From the NCBI RefSeq assembly GCF_004363095.1, contig NZ_SNYO01000004.1, positions 437,905-501,904 on the forward strand: 64,000 nucleotides of DNA, given 5' to 3'. Each line of letters begins with the position of its first letter. The stretch's first letter is position 1. This DNA is from Actinomycetospora succinea (GTDB lineage Bacteria; Actinomycetota; Actinomycetes; Mycobacteriales; Pseudonocardiaceae). Of this stretch, positions 42,496-49,357 are shown in pieces. Below the pieces are notes generated by a model, which had not been told where the DNA came from, did no database searches, and saw only the letters and a list, made by a program, of their open reading frames with translations. The position numbers were made by a program, and so were the translations under genes.

Positions 42496-43267
42496 CTGGC
42501 TCGCCGGGCGCCGCGCGCTGGTGGTCGGCGCGGGGTCGGGCATCGGGCGCGCCGTGGTCGACGCGTTCCATGCCGAGGGCGCCCGGGTCGCGGCGCTGGA
42601 GAAGGACGCCGCCAAGGCGGAGGCGCTGCGGGGCACCGGTGTCCCCGTCGTCACCGGCGACGCCACGACCCGCGCCGACAACGAGCGCGCCGTCGCCGCG
42701 ACCGTCGCCGCGTTCGGTGGGCTGGACCTCTTCGTCAGCTGCGTCGGGATCTTCGACTTCTACCGGGGCCTCGCCGAGATCGAGCCGGACGTCCTCGACG
42801 CGGCGTTCGACGAAGTCTTCGCGGTCAACGTCAAGAGCCACCTGCACGGGGTCCGCGCGGCGCTCGACCAGCTGCGCACCCACCGCGGCGCCGTCGTGCT
42901 GACGGCCTCGACGTCGTCGTTCTACCCGGGCCGCGGCGGCGTGCTCTACGTCGGCTCGAAGTTCGCGGTCCGCGGGCTGGTCACCGCGCTCGCGCACGAG
43001 CTCGCGCCCGAGGTGCGGGTCAACGCCGTCGCGCCGGGCGGCACGGTGCACACCGACCTGCGCGGCGCCGCCAGCCTCGGCCAGGCCGACCGGCGCCTCG
43101 CCGACACCCCGGACCGCGCCGCCGAGCTCGCCGCCCGCGTGCCGCTCGGGGTGGCGCTGACCGCCGAGGACCACGCCTGGAGCTACGTCGCGCTCGCCTC
43201 GGAGCGCTCGCGGGGGATCACCGGCGACGTCGTGCACCCCGACGGGGGGATCGGGGTGAAGGGGTGA
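42488..43267 (+). CDS. cis-dihydrodiol dehydrogenase (SDR family)
   Basis: 259 residues of the short-chain dehydrogenases, closest in context and motifs to BphB/HcaB-type enzymes that oxidise cis-dihydrodiols to catechols with NAD. The cofactor motif is VVGAGSGIGRA (about 12-22), the catalytic serine lies in TASTSSF (about 139-145), and Y154-x3-K158 is in YVGSKFA. ATG 42488 overlaps the small-protein gene and the 3' end overlaps the decarboxylase start by 4 bases. Confidence 0.92.
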   Translation: MTDWLAGRRALVVGAGSGIGRAVVDAFHAEGARVAALEKDAAKAEALRGTGVPVVTGDATTRADNERAVAATVAAFGGLDLFVSCVGIFDFYRGLAEIEPDVLDAAFDEVFAVNVKSHLHGVRAALDQLRTHRGAVVLTASTSSFYPGRGGVLYVGSKFAVRGLVTALAHELAPEVRVNAVAPGGTVHTDLRGAASLGQADRRLADTPDRAAELAARVPLGVALTAEDHAWSYVALASERSRGITGDVVHPDGGIGVKG

Positions 43268-43980
43268 GCAGCCTCGACGACCGGCGCGCGCTGATCGCCA
43301 CCGCCTGCCGCGTGCTGGCCCACCGCGGGCTCGCGCCGGGCGTGCTCGGGCACGTCAGCCTGCGCATCGACGAGGAGCACTGCCTCGTGCGCTGCCGCGG
43401 CCCGCGGGAGCGCGGGCTGGCGTTCACCGAGCCCGCCGACGTGCGGCTGGTGACCCTCGACGGGGAGATCGTCGACGGCGCGGACGGGTACGCCGTGCCG
43501 AACGAGCTGCCGCTGCACACCGAGGTGCTGCGCGCCCGGCCCGACGTCGCCGCCGTCGTCCACGCCCACCCGCCCGACACCGTCGCCGCCGACCTCGCCG
43601 GGCTCGCCGTGCGCCCGATCGTCGGCGCCTTCGACATCCCCGGCGCGCACCTGGCCGCCGGCGGGGTCCCGGTGTACCCGCGCGCGGTGCTCGTGCGGAA
43701 CCGGGCGCTCGCGGGCGAGATGGTCGCCGCGCTCGGCGACCGGCCCGTCGTGATCCTGCGCGGCCACGGCCTCACGGCCACCGGGGCCTCGGTCGCCGAG
43801 GCCGTGCTGCGCGCCCGCAGCGTCGACACCCTCGCGGCGATGACGCTCGCCGTCGCCCGCGCCGGCGGCATCCCGCGCGACCTGCCGCCCGAGGACCTCG
43901 CCGAGCTGCCCGACCTCGGCGGCGGCTTCACCCACGACACCGCCTGGCGCCACGAGGTCGCGAGCCTGCCGTCCCCGTGA
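43264..43980 (+). CDS. class II aldolase-family decarboxylase (PhtC/CmtD-like)
   Basis: 238 residues of the class II aldolase/adducin fold. Zinc ligands fit VVHAHPPDT (two His, about residues 101-103) and LRGHGLT, with Glu in PNELPLHTEV. Relatives in dioxygenase operons are decarboxylases: PhtC (3,4-dihydroxyphthalate to protocatechuate) and CmtD/HCOMODA decarboxylase. Following directly on the dihydrodiol dehydrogenase, it probably removes the ring carboxylate from the catechol product. Last gene of the operon, ending before a very strong hairpin. Confidence 0.82.
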   Translation: MSSLDDRRALIATACRVLAHRGLAPGVLGHVSLRIDEEHCLVRCRGPRERGLAFTEPADVRLVTLDGEIVDGADGYAVPNELPLHTEVLRARPDVAAVVHAHPPDTVAADLAGLAVRPIVGAFDIPGAHLAAGGVPVYPRAVLVRNRALAGEMVAALGDRPVVILRGHGLTATGASVAEAVLRARSVDTLAAMTLAVARAGGIPRDLPPEDLAELPDLGGGFTHDTAWRHEVASLPSP

Positions 43981-43993
43981 CGTGGCCGGGCGA

Positions 43994-44057
43994 TGATCGG
44001 CGTCTCGGTGACGAACCCCCGCAGATCCGCGGGGGTTCGTCACCGAGACCGCGATCA
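43994..44057 (+). terminator. 64-bp near-perfect hairpin after the dioxygenase operon
   Basis: A 21-bp perfect stem (44002-44022 with 44029-44049) encloses a 6-base AGATCC loop and is extended outward by TGATCG/CGATCA (43994-43999 and 44052-44057) across a two-base mismatch. Sequence on the left arm includes GTCTCGGTGACGAACC. Placed 14 bases past the last stop and 15 bases before the MerR promoter, it should insulate the two; it is much stronger than other hairpins in the window. Confidence 0.85.
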
Positions 44058-44071
44058 GTGCTGCGCAGCGC

Positions 44072-44103
44072 TTGACCTGGGAGCCGACTTCCGGGTCTAG
44101 CGT
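44072..44103 (+). promoter_or_regulatory. MerR-type autoregulated promoter with 20-bp spacer
   Basis: TTGACC (44072-44077) and TAGCGT (44098-44103) are separated by 20 bp rather than 17. The spacer is filled by an inverted repeat whose arms read ACCTGGGAG and CTTCCGGGT. This overlong, dyad-filled spacer is the hallmark of promoters activated by MerR-family DNA untwisting. The start codon follows 7 bases later. Confidence 0.8.
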
Positions 44104-44110
44104 CGCGGGC

Positions 44111-44812
44111 GTGGACGGGTTGACGGTGTCGCAGCTGGCCGGGCGGACCGGTGTGCCGGCCTCGACGGTGCGCTTCTACGAGCAGGAGGGTCTGCTGCCC
44201 GCGCGGCGCTCATTGGCGGGTTACCGCCTCTACGACGACGTCGCGGTCGAGCGGCTCGCGTTCATCGGCACCGCGAAGGGCCTGGGACTGCCGCTGCCGG
44301 AGATCCGCGACCTGCTCGAGCCGTGGCAGCACGCGCAGTGCGCCGACGTGCAGGAGGAGCTGATCCCCCGTCTCGCAGGGCGACTCGCCGAGACCCGGGA
44401 GCGGATGGGCTCGCTGGCGGCCCTGCAGGAGCGGCTGACCCGCGCCCGCGCGCAGCTCGACGCGCTCGACGGTGACGGGCCGTGCGACCCGTCGTGCGCG
44501 CTGCTGGGTCTGCCGGAGGAGGACGCGGCCATCGCCTGCACCCTCGATGCCGCCGACCGCGACACCCGTCTCGCGCAGTGGCGCGACCTCCTGGCGAGCA
44601 TCACCGCGCGGGCCGCCGTCCCCGGCGGGGTGCGACTCACCTTCGGCCCCGAGGTGCGCCCGGGCCCGCTCGCCGAGCTGGCCGCCGCGGAGGTCGACTG
44701 CTGCCGGTTCTTCGCGCTCACCCTGCACCTCGGCCCGCCCCTGGTCCTCGAGGCGACGGCGCCGGAGGACGCCCTGGGTCTGGTGCACGAGCTGTTCGGC
44801 GCGCCGGCGTAG
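44111..44812 (+). CDS. MerR family transcriptional regulator
   Basis: 233 residues. The N-terminal HTH LTVSQLAGRTGVPASTVRFYEQEGLLPARRSLAGYRLYDDVAVERLAFIGTAKGLGLPLPEIRDLL is followed by a coiled-coil dimer helix (about 75-120). A long C-terminal domain carries GPCDPSCALLG and EVDCCRFFALTLHLG; these cysteines may bind metal or sense thiol stress. GTG 44111 follows TAGCGT by 7 bases and the promoter is of the overlong-spacer type, so it should control itself. No separate target gene is adjacent on its strand. Confidence 0.88.
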   Translation: MDGLTVSQLAGRTGVPASTVRFYEQEGLLPARRSLAGYRLYDDVAVERLAFIGTAKGLGLPLPEIRDLLEPWQHAQCADVQEELIPRLAGRLAETRERMGSLAALQERLTRARAQLDALDGDGPCDPSCALLGLPEEDAAIACTLDAADRDTRLAQWRDLLASITARAAVPGGVRLTFGPEVRPGPLAELAAAEVDCCRFFALTLHLGPPLVLEATAPEDALGLVHELFGAPA

Positions 44813-44815
44813 ACC

Positions 44816-45580
44816 TCAGGCGCCGGTCCCGCTCCACCGCTGCCGGCGCACGGCATCGAGGGTGCGCATCTCGTGCAGCATCGTCGCGAGGTTGTCCTCG
44901 AGGTGCTCGCGCACCGCGTCGCCCACGCGCCGCGGGTCGCGCGAGCGGGCGGCGTCGACGATCGCGTCGTGGGCGTGCGCCCGGTGCTCCGCGAACGACT
45001 CGGGAGCCTCGACGGGGTCGAAGACGAGGCGGGTGTAGCGCTCGGAGGCGTCCCAGAGCGGGGCGAGCATCCGCCGGTCCCAGTCGCTCGCGGCCGGCTC
45101 GATCATCGCGGCGTGGAAGCTGCGGTGCGGTGCCCAGAACGCCTCCTGGAGCACCTCGCCGAACGTCTCGCGCACCAGGGCGTCGAGGCCGGCGATCTCG
45201 TCGTCGGTGCGGTCCTTCGCCGAGAGCGCGGCCAGTTCGGGCTCGACGGTGATGCGCAGCCGGTAGATCGCGCGCAGGTCGTCGGGGTCGAGCGGGGTGA
45301 CCATCGCGCTGCGCGACGGGCTCAGCGTGATCAGACCCTGGGCCTCGAGCTGCCGGAGCGCCTCGCGCACCGGCACGTGGCTCACCCCGAGCTGCTCCGT
45401 CAGTGCCGGGACCGTGAACGGGCGCCCCGGCGGGAGCTCCCCGGACAGGATCGAGCGGCGGATCTCGTGCAGCACGAGGTCCACCGCCGACGCCTTGCGG
45501 GACGCGACCGAGCGCACGCCACCGTCCACCGCCACCCCCTCCAGGTCCGGCACGCGACGCATCGTAGCGTGCGTTGACAT
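44816..45580 (-). CDS. GntR family regulator with FCD domain
   Basis: 254 residues. The winged HTH (about 30-95: LVLHEIRRSILSGELPPGRPFTVPALTEQLGVSHVPVREALRQLEAQGLI) is followed by an all-helical FCD effector domain (about 105-235) with metal-type residues in HRSFHAAM and HRAHAHDAI. ATG 45580 sits behind TAAGTT with a 5-base gap, leaderless, and overlaps the minus-35 of the opposite monooxygenase operon. It is therefore the probable repressor of that operon, with an aromatic acid or intermediate as inducer. Confidence 0.9.
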   Translation of the reverse strand: MSTHATMRRVPDLEGVAVDGGVRSVASRKASAVDLVLHEIRRSILSGELPPGRPFTVPALTEQLGVSHVPVREALRQLEAQGLITLSPSRSAMVTPLDPDDLRAIYRLRITVEPELAALSAKDRTDDEIAGLDALVRETFGEVLQEAFWAPHRSFHAAMIEPAASDWDRRMLAPLWDASERYTRLVFDPVEAPESFAEHRAHAHDAIVDAARSRDPRRVGDAVREHLEDNLATMLHEMRTLDAVRRQRWSGTGA

Positions 45581-45603
45581 CTTATAACTTAGCGCTCTAG
45601 CGT
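45574..45603. promoter_or_regulatory. overlapping divergent gntR/monooxygenase promoters
   Basis: On the plus strand TTGACA (45574-45579) and TAGCGT (45598-45603) are 18 bp apart. On the minus strand TAAGTT (45586-45591) lies 5 bases from the gntR ATG. An AT-rich TTATAA palindrome (45582-45587) in the shared spacer is the likely GntR contact. Polymerases cannot occupy both promoters at once. Confidence 0.7.
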
Positions 45604-45656
45604 CCAGTCGTGGGCCAGGTCACGTCGAGGTGGCCGGCGATGCGGAGGTGCAGCCC

Positions 45657-46889
45657 ATGACCAGTTCGGCGATGTCCGACTACTCGCTCGACCGCCCCGG
45701 CACGTCCGACGCCGCCCGCGCCCTGCGGGCCGACCTCGTCGGACGGGCCCGCGAGATCGTCCCGGTGCTCGCGCGCCACGCCGCCCGCACCGAGGAGGAC
45801 CGCCGGGTCGCGGACGAGAACATCGCGCTGATCGACGAGGCCGGCCTCTTCTCGATCATGAAGCCGCGGCGCCTCGGCGGCCTCGAGACCGACATGCGCA
45901 CCAAGCTCGAGGTGTCCCGCGAGCTCGCCCGGGGCTGTGGGTCGACGTCCTGGGTCACGACCCTGATGAACGTCTGCTCGTTCTTCGCCGGCCTCTTCCC
46001 CGACCAGGCCCAGCGCGACGTCTGGGAGAGCACGCCCGAGGCGCGCATCGCCGGCGTGCTCGCCCCGTCGGCGGAGGCGACGAAGGTCGACGGCGGCTAC
46101 CGGGTGACCGGGAAGTGGGGCTGGGCGTCGGGCTGCCTGCACTCCCGGTGGGCCGTGGTCGGCTTCCCGGTGCCCGACGAGCGCGGCGAGGTCGTCGACC
46201 AGGGGCTCGCGCTGGTGCCCATGAGCGACCTGACGATCGAGGACACCTGGTTCGTCGCCGGCATGCGCGGCACCGGGTCGAACACGCTGGTCGCGCGCGA
46301 CGTCCTGATCCCCTCCCACCGGGTGCTGTCGATCCCCGCCGCGATCGGCGGGCGCTACGGCACCGAGCACGACGACGAGGCGCTCTACCGCTCGGCGTTC
46401 GTCCCGGTCGCCGCGCTCGTGCTCGCCGGCCCGCAGCTGGGCCTCGCCCAGGCCGCGGTGGACCTCGTCATCGAGAAGGCGCCGAAGCGCTCGGTCTCCT
46501 ACACGTTCTACGACGTCCAGACCGACGCGCCGACCTTCCAGCTCGCCGTGGCGAAGGCCGCCTCGCTGGTCGACGCCGCGCACCTGTTCGCCTACCGCGC
46601 CGCCGCCGACATCGACCAGGCGGCCGCCGACGGCGTCTACCCCGACTACGCCGCCCGGGCCCGCGTCCGGATGGACACCGGCGCCGCGATCGAGAACGCG
46701 CGCGAGGCCATCCGCACGCTGGTCTCGGCCCACGGCGCCGGCTCGTTCGCCGAGACGAGCCCCCTGCAGCGGATCTGGCGCGACTCCGAGGTCGCCTCGC
46801 GCCACGCGGTCATCAGCCCGGCGATCTCCACCGAGGTGTACGGGCGGGCCCTGCTGGGCCTGACCGACGGCGTCACCGCTCTCGTCTGA
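45657..46889 (+). CDS. flavin-dependent monooxygenase (group D, acyl-CoA dehydrogenase-like)
   Basis: 410 residues of the HsaA/HpaB-C2-like oxygenase components: an acyl-CoA dehydrogenase fold that uses reduced flavin and O2 to hydroxylate phenols. The N-terminus ADENIALIDEAGLFSIMKPRRLGGLE, middle VTGKWGWASGCLHSRWAVVGF, and DTWFVAGMRGTGSNTLVARDV are typical; the catalytic glutamate of true dehydrogenases is not evident. ATG 45657 follows GGAGGTG. It needs a flavin reductase, and none is in the window. First gene of a five-gene aromatic-degradation operon. Confidence 0.87.
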   Translation: MTSSAMSDYSLDRPGTSDAARALRADLVGRAREIVPVLARHAARTEEDRRVADENIALIDEAGLFSIMKPRRLGGLETDMRTKLEVSRELARGCGSTSWVTTLMNVCSFFAGLFPDQAQRDVWESTPEARIAGVLAPSAEATKVDGGYRVTGKWGWASGCLHSRWAVVGFPVPDERGEVVDQGLALVPMSDLTIEDTWFVAGMRGTGSNTLVARDVLIPSHRVLSIPAAIGGRYGTEHDDEALYRSAFVPVAALVLAGPQLGLAQAAVDLVIEKAPKRSVSYTFYDVQTDAPTFQLAVAKAASLVDAAHLFAYRAAADIDQAAADGVYPDYAARARVRMDTGAAIENAREAIRTLVSAHGAGSFAETSPLQRIWRDSEVASRHAVISPAISTEVYGRALLGLTDGVTALV

Positions 46890-46901
46890 GGAAGGACACA
46901 C

Positions 46902-47771
46902 GTGCGCATCGCCAATCACGCGGGACGGCTCGCCCTGGTCGAGCCCGACCCGGAGTCGGCCGGCGGGCTCCGCGGCCTGGACGTGGAGCGCGCCAGCGAC
47001 GGCCGCTTCGCCGCCGACCCGCAGGCCGTCTACGACCGGTGGGACGAGTTCCGCGACTGGGCCGCGTCGGCGGACCTCGCCGCGGCCGTCCCGCTGGGCG
47101 CGGGTGCCCTCGGCCCCGTCGCTGCCCGGCCGCCGCAGGTCTTCGCGGTGGGCCTGAACTACCGCGACCACGCCGCCGAGTCGGGCATGGAGCTGCCGAC
47201 GACGCCGCTGGTGTTCACCAAGTACGCGTCGAGCTTCGCGGGCCCGGCGGGCGACATCCGGCTCTCGCCCGGGAACGTCGACTGGGAGGTCGAGCTCGTC
47301 GCCGTGATCGGCACCGGGGGTCACCGGATCCCGGCGGCGCAGGGGTGGGACCACGTCGCCGGCCTGACCGTCGGCCAGGACCTCTCCGACCGCGTCACCC
47401 AGTTCGCCGCCCCGCCCCCGCAGTTCGGGATGGGCAAGTCCTACCCCGGCTTCTCGCCGATGGGCCCGGCCCTCGTCAGCGTCGACGAGCTCCGGGCGGC
47501 GGGCCTCGACCCCGACGACCTCGAACTGGGCTGCCTCGTCAACGGCGAGAGCGTCCAGAAGGGCCGCACCGGGGCGATGATCTTCTCGGTGCCGGACCTG
47601 GTCGCCGAGCTCTCGGCGATCGTGACGCTGCTGCCCGGCGACGTGGTCTTCACCGGGACCCCGGCCGGCATCGGCGCGGGCCGCACCCCGCCGCGCTTCC
47701 TCGGCGAGGGCGACGAGCTGGTCACCTGGTGCGCCGGGATCGGCCAGATGCAGCACAGGTTCGTCTCGTGA
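46902..47771 (+). CDS. fumarylacetoacetate hydrolase family protein
   Basis: 289 residues. The FAH fold with metal and catalytic motifs VFAVGLNYRDHAAESGMELP (about 85-104), WEVELVAVIG (metal Glu), VGQDLSDR and LLPGDVVFTGTPAGIG. In meta-cleavage pathways such enzymes are 2-hydroxypentadienoate hydratases, 4-oxalocrotonate decarboxylases or acylpyruvases. GTG 46902 follows AGGAAGGA; its end overlaps the next start (GTGA). It probably processes the ring-cleavage product. Confidence 0.9.
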   Translation: MRIANHAGRLALVEPDPESAGGLRGLDVERASDGRFAADPQAVYDRWDEFRDWAASADLAAAVPLGAGALGPVAARPPQVFAVGLNYRDHAAESGMELPTTPLVFTKYASSFAGPAGDIRLSPGNVDWEVELVAVIGTGGHRIPAAQGWDHVAGLTVGQDLSDRVTQFAAPPPQFGMGKSYPGFSPMGPALVSVDELRAAGLDPDDLELGCLVNGESVQKGRTGAMIFSVPDLVAELSAIVTLLPGDVVFTGTPAGIGAGRTPPRFLGEGDELVTWCAGIGQMQHRFVS

Positions 47772-48751
47772 CCGCGCCCCTCGAGGCCGCCGACCGCGGC
47801 GACACCTTCGTCTCCCACGCGTTCGACGAGCACCTCGTCGACCTCGGCGAGATCCGCATGAACTACGCGACGGCCGGCGACCCGTCCTCGCCCCCGCTGC
47901 TGCTGATCCCCGGCCAGTCCGAGTCGTGGTGGGGCTACGCGGGCGCGATGCCGCTGCTCGCCGAGCACTTCCACGTCCACGCCGTCGACCTGCGCGGGCA
48001 GGGACGCTCCACGTGGACGCCGGGCCGGTACACGATCGACATCTTCGGCCACGACCTCGAGCGGTTCATCGACCTGGTGATCGGGCGCCCGACGCTGGTC
48101 AGCGGCATGTCGTCGGGCGGGGTGCTCTCGGCGTGGCTCTCGGCGTTCGCCAAGCCCGGGCAGATCCGGGCGGCGGTGTGGGAGGACCCGCCGGTGTTCG
48201 CGTGCCAGACCGCGCCGGCGGTCGGGCCGGGCATCCGCCAGGCCATCGGGCCCGTCTTCGAGGCGTGGAACACGTGGCTCGGCGACCAGTGGAAGGTGGG
48301 CGACTGGGACGGGCTGATGCGCGCGATGCCCACCGCGCTGCCCCCGGAGATCCTGGGGGCGATGGCGTCGATGATCCCGCCGCCGGCCCCCGACGCCTAC
48401 CCGCCCGCCGGGCAGAACCTGCGGGAGTACGACCCCGAGTGGGGCCGCGCGTTCACCAGCGGCGCCGCGACGGCGTCCTGCGACCACGTGACGATGCTCC
48501 GCGCGGTCCGCGTGCCGGTGCTGTTCACGCACCACTTCCGCACCGTCGACGAGCAGACCGGGCGCCTCGTCGGGGCGTCCACCGACCAGCAGGCCCGCCG
48601 CGCCTGCGAGCTCGTGGCCGAGGCCGGGCAGCGGATCGACTACCGCTCGTTCCCGGAGATGCCGCACTCGATGCACGAGCACGCCCCGAAGCAGTACGTC
48701 GAGACCGTCCTGGACTGGGTCGCGACGCTCGAGGAAGAGGAGTCCCGATGA
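47768..48751 (+). CDS. alpha/beta hydrolase of the meta-cleavage operon
   Basis: 327 residues. Oxyanion region LLLIPGQSESWWGYAGAMPLL, DLRGQGRSTWTPGRYT, nucleophile elbow LVSGMSSGGVLSAW (Ser about residue 117), with a C-terminal His in FPEMPHSMHEHAP. The sequence resembles C-C bond hydrolases and esterases. Between FAH and dioxygenase genes it is a candidate meta-cleavage-product hydrolase. It overlaps both neighbours (GTGA at the start, ATGA at the end). Confidence 0.87.
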   Translation: MTAPLEAADRGDTFVSHAFDEHLVDLGEIRMNYATAGDPSSPPLLLIPGQSESWWGYAGAMPLLAEHFHVHAVDLRGQGRSTWTPGRYTIDIFGHDLERFIDLVIGRPTLVSGMSSGGVLSAWLSAFAKPGQIRAAVWEDPPVFACQTAPAVGPGIRQAIGPVFEAWNTWLGDQWKVGDWDGLMRAMPTALPPEILGAMASMIPPPAPDAYPPAGQNLREYDPEWGRAFTSGAATASCDHVTMLRAVRVPVLFTHHFRTVDEQTGRLVGASTDQQARRACELVAEAGQRIDYRSFPEMPHSMHEHAPKQYVETVLDWVATLEEEESR

Positions 48752-49353
48752 ACGAGCACAAGCAGGCCCCGATCATCCCGCCGAAGCTGCACCACGCGAC
48801 CTTCCTGACCCTGAAGCTGGACGAGATGGTCCGCTGGTACGGGCTCGTGTGCGGGCTCTACCCGGTGCACTACGCCGAGAGCGCGGCGTGGCTGACGAAC
48901 GACGAGGCCAACCACCGGATCGCGCTGATCAAGCATCCCGCCGTGCACGCGCCCGTGAACAAGCCGACGAGCGCGGGCCTGCACCACACGGCGTTCGAGT
49001 ACGACGGCTTCGGCCAGTGGCTCGACAACTACGAGCGCCTGCGCGACCACGGCATCACCCCGTTCATGTGCCTCGACCACGGCATCACGATGTCGATGTA
49101 CTACGCCGACCCCGAGGGCAACGGCGTCGAGATCCAGTTCGACGCGTTCGGCGACTGGGCCGTGTCCAAGGAGTGGATCTGGGCGTCCCGCGAGTTCGCC
49201 GAGAACCCGATCGGCGAGTGGTTCGACCCCGACCAGCTCGTCGAGGCCCGCGCGCAGGGCGTCTCGCCGGAGGAGATCCACGAGGGCGCCCGGGCCGGCA
49301 AGTACAAGCCGGAGAACCCGCCTGCCGACCTGCTGCTGCCCGAGGTCTACTGA
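48748..49353 (+). CDS. single-domain extradiol dioxygenase-like VOC protein
   Basis: 201 residues. VOC fold with possible Fe(II) ligands His in PPKLHHATFLTL (about 15-16), His in SAGLHHTAFEYDG (about 78-79) and Glu in NGVEIQFDAFGDW (about 131), and the sequence MSMYYADPEGNGVE typical of catechol 2,3-dioxygenases. A C-terminal extension of about 60 residues (EWFDPDQLVEARAQGVSPEEIHEGARAGKY) follows the fold. It likely cleaves the catechol made by the operon's hydroxylases. Its ATG overlaps the hydrolase stop. Confidence 0.86.
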   Translation: MNEHKQAPIIPPKLHHATFLTLKLDEMVRWYGLVCGLYPVHYAESAAWLTNDEANHRIALIKHPAVHAPVNKPTSAGLHHTAFEYDGFGQWLDNYERLRDHGITPFMCLDHGITMSMYYADPEGNGVEIQFDAFGDWAVSKEWIWASREFAENPIGEWFDPDQLVEARAQGVSPEEIHEGARAGKYKPENPPADLLLPEVY

Positions 49354-49357
49354 CCCC

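Noticed and set aside
43981..44110. Hairpin region considered as a small RNA gene or tRNA
   Set aside because: A single simple stem-loop with no cloverleaf, placed between a stop codon and a MerR promoter; termination explains it.
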